From contig NC_086351.1 in assembly GCF_036324505.1 (NCBI RefSeq), forward strand, positions 4,954,001 to 5,018,000: DNA of 64,000 nucleotides, written 5' to 3'. Position numbers and translations under genes: made by a program. Each line of letters opens with the position of its first letter. Positions within the stretch are counted from its first letter, which is position 1. The notes beneath the pieces were generated by a model, which had not been told where the DNA came from, did no database searches, and was given only the letters and a program-made list of their open reading frames with translations. Origin of the DNA: Eleginops maclovinus (taxonomy: Eukaryota > Chordata > Actinopteri > Perciformes > Eleginopidae). Positions 1-9,920 of this stretch are shown one piece after another.

Positions 1-364
1 TGTACAAAAATCCCTCCATCAACCATGAAACAAAGGCAATTTGAATAGCCTTTCATTTCCCTGCCCACTTGAACTGAATAATAACTAAGCAAATCATTAG
101 TCCTCAGTGGTGGGATTACGGTTTTATTGCACTTGCAGAGGAAAGTCAGGCTTATACATTAAGAGATTTCACAGTTATCCAGCATCACATTGATGGGTCT
201 GTTTTAAAGCAAAGAAAAATGATTGCAAGAATGACCGGCCACATGTGCACAGCGGTGTGTAGACTCCTTCATGATCACATTAGCACCGAACATTATTTAA
301 TAACAAGTCTTTAAATTCGTGTTGAATTATTTTCAGTTTGAAAAAGGATAATCGAGGCACTCAC
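1..364 (-). other. rps19 intron 4 (part)
   Basis: This segment begins with the GTGAGT donor of exon 4 on the minus strand and runs off the left edge. It is AT-rich. I see no exon, repeat or RNA gene in it. Confidence 0.8.
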
Positions 365-548
365 CCGTTGGGATCCTTCTCAACCATCTTGAGGAGCTCG
401 AGGGCCTGCAGCACCTTACGAGCCACGTTCTTGGATCCTACGCTGTAGTGAGCAGGGCACACACCGTTCCTCTGGCGACTTCCATAGATCTTGGTCATAG
501 AGCCAACACCAGCACCTCCACGGAGGTACAAATGGCGAACTGTGGATG
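365..548 (-). CDS. rps19: rps19 exon 4
   Basis: This 184-nt exon encodes [20 protein letters not shown], then [20 protein letters not shown], then [20 protein letters not shown] and NG. It includes the RNA-contacting Arg/Lys-rich centre of S19. The acceptor is CAACAG and the donor GTGAGT. The exon ends after two bases of a Gly codon (phase 2), and the next exon is outside the window. Confidence 0.95.
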
Positions 549-1753
549 CTGTTGGGAGCCGAGGAGATGAGGGTGTTAAGACGCAACATCAGAAACAATA
601 GAGTTCTTTGAAGGTTTGCTCCTACCATGCTAAAACATATTGATCAGTAGGCTTATTGAATCAGTACGAAAGACAAAAAAACATACTTAGTGCAGTTTCA
701 TATTTCATGAGCTATGCAAAGCAGTCAGAACTTAACATTCAAGAACATCTACATCATAAAAATGCATTGTTAGTTCATCTTTTAACATTTAAAGGAATGG
801 CAGATTGAAATATTTGGACTGTTAATAGTTCTGGAAATGATAACCAATTGGCAAATTAACTCTGGCTTATCTTCATTTGCTTCTCAAGCACCATTGAAAA
901 AAAAGGGCAGAACATTTTAAAGATAGTTGCCTTGATACTGAGAACAGTAGTAATAGGTGTACACCCAATGCACCATGAATAGATGCCACAAGGGATGCGT
1001 GTTTAGGGAATTTGGATGAGCTATTAAATCAAGATAAGTTCTTTACAAATGTTGTAAATTATTGCAGAACTTTGCAAATATGTTTTAAGGCCACGGTAAC
1101 GGCCCCTTCAAATCACAGCAGAGTTTGGGCCGCCTTGTGTTAGGCCAAGTAAGATATGGCTTCATCATGCCCATCACTACTACCATGTGATATCCTATAC
1201 ATTCTTTAGTGACGTAAAATGCAGAACACACAAGGGGGGCATAAACTCCCAACACAAAATACATTGCTTAGTAGTAGAACTTGCTGCAACCAACTAAACA
1301 GAAACACAACCAGTCTTTCTAGGATTAAAGTGACAGCCGGGATACACAGGAATAGAGGGGACTTACCAGCTCTGATGTAGAACCAGTTCTCATCACTGGG
1401 GGCCAGCTCCTTGTGCTTGCCCAGCTTGACAAGGTCCACCCAGTCAGGCACCTTCAGCTTTCCTGACCTGAGGAAAGACAAGTAGTGTCAGTATGTACCA
1501 AAACAATACCTTATTTAAGACTTTGTTGGCATGTACCATGTGTTTCTACAACAAAAGACCATCTATTAGAGTACATACAACTAACAGCGACTTTAATCAA
1601 GTCCACAGCAAATGACCATCACAACGTAATGCCCAAAGAGGGCAAAAAAGGTTAAAATGATGTTTGGAAACAAAATACTCACTTCTTCAGGAAAGCCGAG
1701 AGGGCACGGACAAATTCCTGCTGGTTGACGTCTTTCACTGTGACACCAGGCAT
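365..1753 (-). CDS. rps19: rps19, 40S ribosomal protein S19 (5' part, coding exons 2-4)
   Basis: Three coding exons on the minus strand, 1753-1683, 1467-1367 and 548-365, join in frame to about 119 residues. They begin [20 protein letters not shown] and contain [20 protein letters not shown] and [18 protein letters not shown], which I recognise as eukaryotic S19. All junctions have GT/AG. S19 is a small-subunit protein needed for maturation of the 3' end of 18S rRNA; its human orthologue is mutated in Diamond-Blackfan anaemia (family knowledge). The family is about 145 residues long, so roughly 26 C-terminal residues are missing. I looked for them in 1-364 and did not find them, so they lie beyond the window edge. 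The ATG immediately follows the intron-1 acceptor, so the whole 5' UTR is in exon 1. Confidence 0.97.
549..1366 (-). other. rps19 intron 3
   Basis: AT-rich intron. The only structure seen is a pair of neighbouring inverted repeats at 1036-1072 and 1089-1146 (see findings). No box C/D pair and no terminal ACA box was found at the expected spacing, so no snoRNA is called. Confidence 0.8.
1367..1467 (-). CDS. rps19: rps19 exon 3
   Basis: This 101-nt exon encodes [20 protein letters not shown] and then [13 protein letters not shown]. It has a CTCAG acceptor and a GTAAGT donor. The first base completes the split Lys codon and the last base starts the Ala codon finished by exon 4. Confidence 0.95.
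1683..1753 (-). CDS. rps19: rps19 exon 2 (start codon exon)
   Basis: The ATG at 1753-1751 is directly preceded by a TTTAG acceptor. The exon encodes the N-terminal helix [20 protein letters not shown] followed by FLK and ends after two bases of a Lys codon at a GTGAGT donor (phase 2). Confidence 0.95.
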
Positions 1754-2818
1754 CTAAATAACAGAAACACATTCATTTAATACACGTTTCATCAGATACA
1801 GAGAGTTCAAAAGGTTAGCAGGCTTAGGTGAAAACACTTCATTCCAGCATGGTCGTAAATTGATGGATGAGGCACAACACCTTTAAAATAAAAACTCAAT
1901 ACAAAACTACACAATTCACTTATGGCACTTTCAATGAATGCATACCAGCTCTGGTATCACGTGTATGTGACATTGTTATCTGCCAAATTAAACTGATGAG
2001 CATAGGTACTAACAATATAGCACATGTGATTCTGTTTATAACGTTATATTTAACACAGACCCTTACCTACAATAATCTTACGAGTTTTCTACGTAAGAAC
2101 ACAACTATTATGATGATGCTTTTACCTCAACAGTGGTAATAACGTGGTAAAACAACATTAGCTGTAGACCATGCGATAAGCTAACGACGCTAGCTATGCG
2201 ATTAACATCCTATTTTAATTTCAATGTGCCCGTCAGACTGGCCCAATCTGCACATCTAATGTTACTATTTTGATAACAATTGAGATGTGCAATCAAAGCA
2301 CAACCCCAACTATTTAAGACAGATTCACGAGTGGGATAATGCTTACACGCGTTCAACCGGTGTTAGCATCTTTAGCGACAGGCATGTAAGGGCTAATAGG
2401 AAGGCTACTGTTAGCTGTCGGAGGATATGCTCACGTTACTCGTACACCGTCGCCATTTACAAGCAGATAATTCACTGGGATCCCAAAACCATTCAAGTGA
2501 TATCCGTTTTAACTATATGCATAATAAATGTACATTTTGGCAATCCATCGTAACTAACACGGGACAGCTAACCACTAGCTAGCAGGCCATAACGAGGTAG
2601 CATGGGGGCAGCCATGACGAACAGACCTATGCTATGAGCGCAACATTCAAGTAAATTCCTTGCAAAAACCTATATAGACGTCTAATTATCTCGCTCAAAG
2701 CTCAACCGATTCTTTACTCTGTACCTTATATCCTTCCTGACCAAGTTTCTGGTCTAAATGATCAAAAATTGACGCATTTTAGTGTCATATAACCCGGGGA
2801 AGAATTCTAGCGCTTTAC
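1754..2818 (-). other. rps19 intron 1
   Basis: This intron between the TOP exon and the ATG exon is rich in GCTAGC/GTTAGC-type words between about 2155 and 2600. No coding similarity was seen in the small ORFs here. Confidence 0.75.
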
Positions 2819-2845
2819 CTTGCTTGTGGCCAGCGAAGGGAAGAG
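2819..2845 (-). other. rps19: rps19 non-coding exon 1 with 5'-TOP start
   Basis: On the minus strand a pyrimidine run CTCTTCCCTTCG (from about 2845) is followed by CTGGCCACAAG and a GTAAAG donor at 2818. Ribosomal-protein mRNAs begin at a C within a 5'-terminal oligopyrimidine tract that places them under mTOR/LARP1 translational control, and vertebrate RPS19 has a short non-coding exon 1. The exact TSS is inferred from the tract, not observed. Confidence 0.75.
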
Positions 2846-2960
2846 GGTGGAACGGGGTTTCCAACCGATGTTAAAACGGGCAAATCTCGTTTCATTACGC
2901 GAGAACAAAGAGTTGTTTTTCTCATCGATTCCTATAATCACATCCACCGAGCACACAGAC
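2846..2960 (-). promoter_or_regulatory. probable rps19 core promoter
   Basis: This is the sequence directly upstream of the inferred TOP start. It has several CpGs, a CGCGAGAA word (2903-2911 region, plus strand) resembling half of the TCTCGCGAGA motif common in ribosomal and housekeeping promoters, and no clear TATA box. The call is by position and composition only. Confidence 0.4.
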
Positions 2961-4271
2961 TGCTAGAGAACATCGAGATGCTTACCAACTATGTTGATGT
3001 CCCATATTCACTAAAATACAACTTTTACTGTATGATTAACTCGGACAGTTGAGTAGATGTGTACATTTTCTCATGCAAAACAAGTTCAATTTATAGCTAT
3101 AGTGCTATTTGGGTGCCTTAACTATTATTTTAAACTTACATTTGCCTAAGCAGAAAGGTTACATTTATTGTAGGCTAAATGTTGACTTTTTATTAAACTT
3201 GTATTTTCTGTATTGGCCTACTCCTGCCATCAGGTTGCTGTAGCCTATTATTTATATTCTGTTATTTCTTTCACTATTTGTATTGCTTTTATTTGTTGTG
3301 AGTCTGTGTGCAAAACCCTAACCCTTATACATATTAAAAAATGAATATCCTTGGCGTCCAATATTTCTTTAAACATCAGTAAACATTGTGCACCATGGTC
3401 ACAATTCATGAAGTCTTCAGAATATTTCTTTTCATTAAGGTCATTGAAAGGGAGGAGGGGGGGCTTTCTTGATACTGACAATTATTTGGAACAAGGTTAA
3501 ACAGCAACCAATTTCAAGGCAGCCACAAAGTTTACAAATTCTTCTTTGTGGCCGGTTTGATCCCATCGGAAGACGGTCTCTTGTTTTCTGTTTATGATTT
3601 GTATTTTGGGTATGTTTTTGGGAAATCATGCTCAGTTGTACTCAGTGTGCCCTTATTGGCAACACTGTGAGAATTATTTGTACAAAGATTTTATATACTT
3701 GGGTGATATATTTTGGAAATATGGGCACATTTTCCAGGCTATAACTGTCAGCCCTGCAGTTCAATGAGGCTCATTTGCATTTGAACTAAAGTAAATATTT
3801 TGAGCACACAAATCTCCGCTTTCAACCAATTGTCAATCGAGTGACTCCAGGCTTTGTCTCTTTGTCGTCAGTAGAGCTTTGTACATGTCTTTGTTTATTA
3901 CAATATCCGTCTTTCATCAGTGGAATGACATTGATAACATTAAGTGGAAAAGGGACATTCCTTTTGAAGAAATGCGTTTCGTATGTGTAGGAATTATAGC
4001 AAAATATTTTAGATAGTGATATGGATTGCTCCTTTTGCCTCATGGAACAATGCCTTCAGATAACATCAGTAAATGTCTGTTTATTTTATCACCTTGTGAT
4101 CATGGACACACACATTGTCGATTAAGGGAATAGCTCTTATTTTTCTTTGTCTCTCTTTACAGTTATGAGAACATTAGAGGAATCAAATCCAAATCTGAGT
4201 GATTTTTCTGTTGTTGCAAAAATCATTATCCTTAATTCCTCATTTGTGTGTGCAAACCATGCTCATAATTG

Positions 4272-4363
<92 letters not shown>

Positions 4364-5806
4364 TATTTACATACTTCCTTCGCTGGCAGTGATGATGTTG
4401 CCCTTTGCACACCTCAGATGGAAAGGGCATGCATGCTCCAACATTGACACAATTGATATGTTTGCAGAGACCTGAGAGATAGATAGAAGGTAGGTGGATA
4501 AGCAGAGGTTTATGAATCAGGTAACTCTGTCAGCAGAGGCAGAGAGTGAGAGATAGAGATCCTAGAGGGAAATAAAAAGGCAGCCAAGTCATACAGAGGA
4601 CAGATTATAGAGCTTTGTATTGACTGTTTGTGCCATCGCAGGGCTTCACAACAGGTAACTGTACCTTTTTCTCCTCTTTATTCTTGTGACCACTGAATGT
4701 TTAGCTGTCTGAAAAGCTCTAGCAACCCAAATGGTTGGATGTTGATTAATTAAGGCAATTAATTACACTGGGAGTGACCATCAACTTGAAATGAAAACAC
4801 ACAAGGTGGATTAAACTGCATTAATTAGTTCGGTAAATCAATTGTGGCCCTTCAACTGGTGAGACAGGAGACAACTGTGTAAAGTGATTATGAAGTGGTT
4901 ATTTCAGCAAGTCACGTTCATTTTGGAACAGTGTCGACTTACACAGAAATTTGTAAAAAAAGGTCAAACTAATTACGACGAAAGGACAGGTGTCATGTTG
5001 CTCAGACAAATCTGCTATTTCAATATTCCTCCACACCGCTTTATGGGAGTCTTTTGTTTGCAATTGCTCTAAAAATTAGCTGCCAATCATTTCTGAATAA
5101 AATTACCCATACGTGAGAGTGTGCACCTGTGTGATTGAGTGTAAGTGTTGATGTATTTATGCAAAAATGTCTAGGCCTATTTGTGTGTCAGAGAGTCTGA
5201 GTGTAGGAATGATGCATGCTGTTCCAGAAAGAGGAGAAAGGCAAAACAAAGACTATAGCAAAAGAGGAGAAAAAAGCCAGTGTTAACAGTATGTTGCCAC
5301 CCAGCTTGGTACTTGGTTGCCATGTCTTTGCATGTTGCTCACATCCTCAGTGGAGAAGTTCTGTCAAGTCTGTTCTGACTGACCTTTTCACTCTCCAGGC
5401 ACGTTTACAGCTCTCCAATAGCTATCAAAATATCTATTCTCACGCTGCCCATCTCTCTGCCACTAGCATAAACCTCCATCATGCAGTCTGTTTTTATTAT
5501 TCTGACCTACACTCCTATGCTTAACCTCAACATTTCCACCAACACTTGTCACTCCTTTCTCATTTGTATTCCCTCTATTCTTTGTGTATCTCTAAGTTTG
5601 ACCATTCCTTTCACAATGCAAGTCAACGCTGCAGGAGCATGAGCAATGTGAGGGCAGGACTGGCAACTCGTGTGGGTGTGAATTAAGCTGTATTTGCACA
5701 AGCATCCATTACAATTTTCTTAATATTTGCCCTTTGACATCATTATAAATAAGGACTTTTTAAGCTGTACCCTTTGCCTTTATCAACTATGTTTGTATCT
5801 CCTGCA
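2961..5806. other. intergenic region between divergent rps19 and the GPCR
   Basis: Mostly unique AT-rich DNA. It holds a long TG microsatellite (4274-4362). A plausible GTAACT donor after CTTCACAACAG (about 4654) could end a 5' UTR exon of the GPCR gene, but nothing proves it. The small ORFs are not similar to anything I recognise. Confidence 0.6.
4274..4362. repeat. (TG)n microsatellite, 89 bp
   Basis: A pure TG dinucleotide run. The apparent Cys-Val ORFs through it are artefacts. Confidence 0.98.
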
Positions 5807-5809
5807 GAC

Positions 5810-6177
5810 ATGGAACCCATTTGGCTGTACTCCACCTGTCAGTGCATCCTATCTGTATCCCTAATAGTGGTGAGTGTGAGGTTGTGCAAGGCGGTCAGTG
5901 GAAGTGGAACAGTGGCTGACATCCAGGAGGGAACCCAGGGAGCCAGGCCAAAACCCGGGAGCGTCTCATGCTGTCTGTGTCTGTGCCTGGCCTGGGTGGG
6001 GGCTCTTGGTGGTGCAGTTGGGGTCCCTGTGAATGTGCTGCTGAACCTGCGAACCCCACATTGTCTGTACACATGCATAACCCTGGTGTGCTGCCCCCTG
6101 CTGGTGAGGCAGTTCACCATGTTCCTGTTGATGATGCTCACACTGGACGCCCACCTGCAGCATCACTTGGCGGAACG
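5810..6177 (+). CDS. GPCR exon 1: N-terminus to end of TM3
   Basis: Encodes MEPIWLYSTCQCILSVSLIV through LTLDAHLQHHLAE plus two bases of Arg, ending at a GTGAGG donor. There is no signal peptide beyond TM1. Intracellular loop 1 is expanded to about 25 residues (around 29-53), much longer than in canonical adenosine receptors. An intron just after the DRY-equivalent region is typical of adenosine receptor genes (family knowledge), which supports the assignment. Confidence 0.85.
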
Positions 6178-8164
6178 GTGAGGATTAAATTAATAGTAAA
6201 AGTATAAAAAAACACAAATCAATGTGATGTAAAGAGTAATATTCTAAGGCTAACAATGAACAAATGAATACCAGCAAGACATCTTACATACACAGAAGAT
6301 TCTTTCTAAGCATATGAGCATCACATTCTGTAAATCACATTCAGAAACCGAATACCTTTATTCGTCCTGCAGAGGGGAAATTTTCATTTGTTACAGCAGA
6401 CAGAGCCAATGACAGCCTAATATTACACCAAAGATATGAAAATATATACAAGAATTACACAATAATGTCTGCAATAGTTTGTTGTACGTGTGGGTGAGAG
6501 TGTATATCTGGGAGACAAGAGTTAACGCTTTTCATGCAAGCTTTCAGCAGTTAATAAAGGAAATCAATATAGGTATTGCAGAAAAAAAGCAGCAAACATT
6601 ACTAGAGTAAATATCAATAGGATCAGAGGCTCTTAGATTTTATGATTGCCAGTGACCTACAACTCCAGCCTTTCAGTGGAAAACAGTCAGTATTTTATTT
6701 CTTCGTGGTCTTCAACTGTTTTGAACCATCCACTTACCCAGTTGATGTGAGTAAGATTGGATTTTTCTACACCTCATTCGTTGCCTTTTTGTGTTTTTGG
6801 TGTCATTGGGGGATGAAGATGGAGGAGGTGTTGTACTGGAGAAACTACTCCTGTGCATATTTTTTTTTCAAAGTGTAAGGCAGGCCTCCCCAGGGGGGCT
6901 GCATACAGTTTCAGGGGAGGCTCAGTAAATGGTAGTGAAAATATCACATGAGTTATCAAAAGAAGATCACATAGAATAACATAAGTGTGTGTGATTTGGT
7001 TAAAAGGACATTTGGGATAGAGCAGTTTTGTAGAATTTACCGTCCAATTCACTTTTCTGGAGTCAGAGACTATTAAACCCTAAAGAAAGACCTTTTTTCA
7101 TGTATTAGGTATAGTCTGAAGTCATCAATACCAGACTATCTTGGCACCTCTGATGAGTGTCTATGGGATTAAATAACTTTATCATGAGCCCATTAGGATT
7201 CAGGTATCAAGCAAAACTAATCAGGTTATAAAAGGGGTGTTAGAGGTTAGGACTGCTGCATTTGTTTGCAGTTTCAGCACTCAAATATGTCCACATGTTG
7301 TGAATACCCAGGTACTCTTCAGTGATGACACGTCAGCGAGCTCTGTGCGTGGTCCTGCTGTGCTGGGTGGCCTCGGTTCTGTCCTCCTTCGCCCAGTTCA
7401 TCGGCTCGGACATCATCGACACTTGGAGGAGCGGCAGGAGGGGTCCGGGCACGGCTGGCCTCGGGCTGGTTGGCAATTGGACGACCTCTTTGCCCCATCT
7501 TACCCCTTCCCCGCCCCCTAAGCACAACCATGATCGCAAGGTGATTGGAAAGTACCTTCCATACGGAGGCTTCCTGTCAAAGTTTTATGTTGAAGACATG
7601 CACAACTTCACCTATGCTGAGATCCACAGCAGCCACTGGGGAGTGTGCGCCCCTGACACCATTCTCAGTCCCCATTTCCTGGTCTATGTCCATGGGATGA
7701 CAGTGTTTATGCTCCCTTTGCTATGCCTGCTGGTCATTTACCTCGACCTGCTATGCATTAGGCCCAGAAAGACTCCTCTTAGTCATGCAGATCCACCTAA
7801 ACATGACTCCGGCCGGGTCCGCTCCCTTGCTCTTTCCCTCTCCCTTTTAGTTCTGCTGTGCCTGCCACTCCACATCATCCATGCCCTTGTGCTTCACAAC
7901 CCCACTACCAATATTCCTGCCTGGGCTCATGCAGTTGCCACATTCCTCTTCCAGCTGTACAGCCTTGTGCCGCAGATCCTCTTCACTCCTCCTAAAAAAC
8001 AGAGAGAACGGGCAACCTTTCCTCTTTCTGTTGCCCACATCCCACCTCCACTGACCCCGTCCAGAGGAAAATCTGTCCACACGGCCCTGTGTGAGGCAGT
8101 GCAGGCCGCTCCGTGGGCTTCAGCCAAACACTCCATAAAAGCCAAAGTGTGCCCAGAGGTCTGA
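5810..8164 (+). CDS. adenosine-receptor-like class A GPCR, atypical (two coding exons)
   Basis: Exons 5810-6177 and 7312-8164 join in frame (CG|G = Arg123) to 406 residues. The ATG is placed three bases after a CTGCAG acceptor. Seven hydrophobic segments align with adenosine receptor A1/A2: TM1 ~8-28, TM2 ~54-78, TM3 ~89-112, TM4 ~134-152, TM5 ~246-271, TM6 ~293-318, TM7 ~323-347. Shared signatures include YTC at the top of TM3 (Cys89), the TM3/ICL2 context LAERY...VMTRQRAL, CWVASVLSSF in TM4 and LPLHI in TM6. The TM3-ECL2 disulfide pair is probably Cys89-Cys235. By alignment the signature residues are changed: N1.50 to Ile, D2.50 to Gly, DRY to DAH (113-115), W6.48 to Cys, NPxxY to VPQIL. 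Adenosine-contact positions (ECL2 Phe, N6.55, TM7 Thr-His) are also replaced. The ORF has no stop or frameshift. Signalling ability and ligand are unknown; I do not know an established gene symbol. Confidence 0.85.
6178..7311 (+). other. GPCR intron
   Basis: GT-AG intron of 1134 nt containing a dispersed-repeat fragment at about 6345-6480. Otherwise unremarkable AT-rich sequence. Confidence 0.75.
6345..6480. repeat. dispersed fish repeat fragment (CTTTATT...GAGGGGAAATT type)
   Basis: The stretch CCTTTATTCGTCC...GAGGGGAAATTTTCATTTG followed by an A-rich, ATATA-containing tail resembles a dispersed repeat end seen very often in teleost genomes. I cannot assign a family from memory. It sits inside the GPCR intron. 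Confidence 0.4.
7312..8164 (+). CDS. GPCR exon 2: ICL2 to C-terminus
   Basis: Acceptor AATACCCAG is followed by GGTACTCTTCAGTG, giving R-Y-S-S-V-M-T-R-Q-R-A-L, which restores the RYxxVVTxxRA pattern of adenosine receptors. A second AG nearby (TCTTCAG) would break the frame. ECL2 spans roughly residues 153-245 with N-glycosylation sequons NWT (178) and NFT (221). The cytoplasmic tail is about 55 residues, ends KVCPEV, and has no recognised motif. Stop TGA at 8162. Confidence 0.85.
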
Positions 8165-8410
8165 ATTATTGGGAAAATGGAAAAAATATGGGCTGTTGTT
8201 TTTTTTATGTAAACATGTCATCATCTTTAAGCAGTGCAATTAAAACACTGTTCCTTCCTTGTTCTGTTTGCTTGAGAAAAAGTTAATGTTGGCGACAAGC
8301 AGCTTGGGGGCTTGAGGAGAATAAATATAGCATGATCCTGTTTGTTGTTGTCCTGTCATGTTAACTAATCAGCAACCTTATGCACAGACGCTGTGAATAA
8401 ACCGCAAATG
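8165..8410 (+). terminator. GPCR 3' UTR with candidate polyadenylation signals
   Basis: AATAAA occurs at 8320-8325 and 8396-8401, 156 and 232 nt after the stop codon. Either would give a short 3' UTR. The cleavage site is not determined. Confidence 0.45.
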
Positions 8411-9920
8411 AAAAGGCCAGTTAATTATCAGGTCCCGCACCAAATGTCAGTGAGAAAATTAAGTCTCAAGATGATGACGATTATCCTGATCACAGATGTC
8501 TGTTTTCTTCGACTGCTTTTCCTGTGGGTCTTATTTTAAGCCCAGCTCTAAGTCTCTGATAAGCCCACCACCAGTAGTGTAGATATACTGTATGACAGAC
8601 AGCGTTTAATTAAACATTCCTAATAACATGCGGTCCAGAGAGGACGCAGCCTATAGGGAGAACATCATTAACCTGGTTATGACACAATCTCCATGCCTCC
8701 TTTGATTAAACTTGTAAATACAATGCGACGCACTCATAAAATAAAAAGGTCCTTGCTTAATCTAATTGAATTGTTCATCTTGAACCGCGTCGCTGTAAAA
8801 CAAAATGGAGTAATACATCTCTTTCGGCATTGAACCAAGACATTACATTCAACACGTTCTCTTTTTCTTCTTTCCTCTCAGGGTTCAGATTGGTTGTTTG
8901 CCATTTTCACCATTATTTTCCACCTCTTTCAGCATTTCTTATGTGTCTTTTTGTCCATTTATTTCTCACTGGTTACGCCTTTCTCTGCTTTTCTACTCCT
9001 CTTTATGTACTCTGTGTACTGGAACACATTATTGATGGAGAAATCTGGTAGAAGGATGCAGAGGTGCAAGTGGGTGGGGTTTCCTTAGCTTCCCTGGCGC
9101 GGCAGCCCATTGAATTGTTCTGTCTGCCTGAAAGCTCTCTGCCTCCTGATTATGCTCGGCCTCGGCACACTCAGTCACCTCAATCAATGCCTCATGCTGC
9201 CACTCTGCACACACCTCGCCTCGCTCGGGTCACAATGACAAGACCAGTGAACACAAACTGAATCCACCATCCTACTGTCACCAGTATTGGTTTTACAGAT
9301 GGATAAAAGTGTGTCTAATCCGCCATAGTAATAAGAAGAGTTTGTGTTTGAATGGACTGTGACATCTCCTAGAAGGGAAATATGCCCGTCATAAATGGGT
9401 CCAAACATGAAATGATCCGACATGTTCCAGCGCGCTAATCGGTGAAACTATAGCATCAGGCAGCAGTCGGGTGAGTTATTCATAGACTCCTTCTTGTTAT
9501 TGCTGGCCAAATTATAGTATGTTCATTGCATGTCATAAACTGGGGGAAGAAAACAACCATCTGTCATCCGGTTTATCCTGATCAATGTTTTTCTTATGTC
9601 TATTGATTAGATGATAACCCTTCATGATCTCAGTGGTGGTCTGATAACCATTAGGTCTAGCGCCTGCATCATGCTTGGATAATGGCCCTACCCCCAGGAT
9701 AACCCAAAGTAAATATTACCAGCATTAGCCACCACCCAACTATAGTCCAGTGAAACTGAAACCGACTGAAATCTCAAAACACAGAAACCAGAGCTTGAAA
9801 TAGAAAGTTTACTGAGTTTTTTTAAAAGTAGAAATAACAGTTTCTAACAAGAGTGCTCTTGAATCCCACAAAAAAAAAAAGATGAAACACAAGGACACAC
9901 GCATGCACCGAGGACAATGT
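8411..9920. other. intergenic, between convergent GPCR and cadm4
   Basis: No gene seen. The sequence is largely unique with many TAAT/ATTA cores and no long simple repeat, so it could hold regulatory elements, but nothing specific can be claimed. Confidence 0.5.

Noticed and set aside
1..364. Final rps19 exon inside the window
   Set aside because: No sequence resembling the expected C-terminus (LTPQG...DRIAGQV) is present on minus; it must lie outside.
1036..1166. snoRNA in rps19 intron 3
   Set aside because: A C-box-like ATGATGA exists near 1161 but has no D box at the right distance, and the double hairpin lacks a terminal ACA. Kept as a finding only.
7319..7325. Alternative GPCR acceptor TCTTCAG just upstream of ATGACACG
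   Set aside because: It shifts the frame after Arg123; the upstream CCCAG acceptor gives a continuous family-like sequence.
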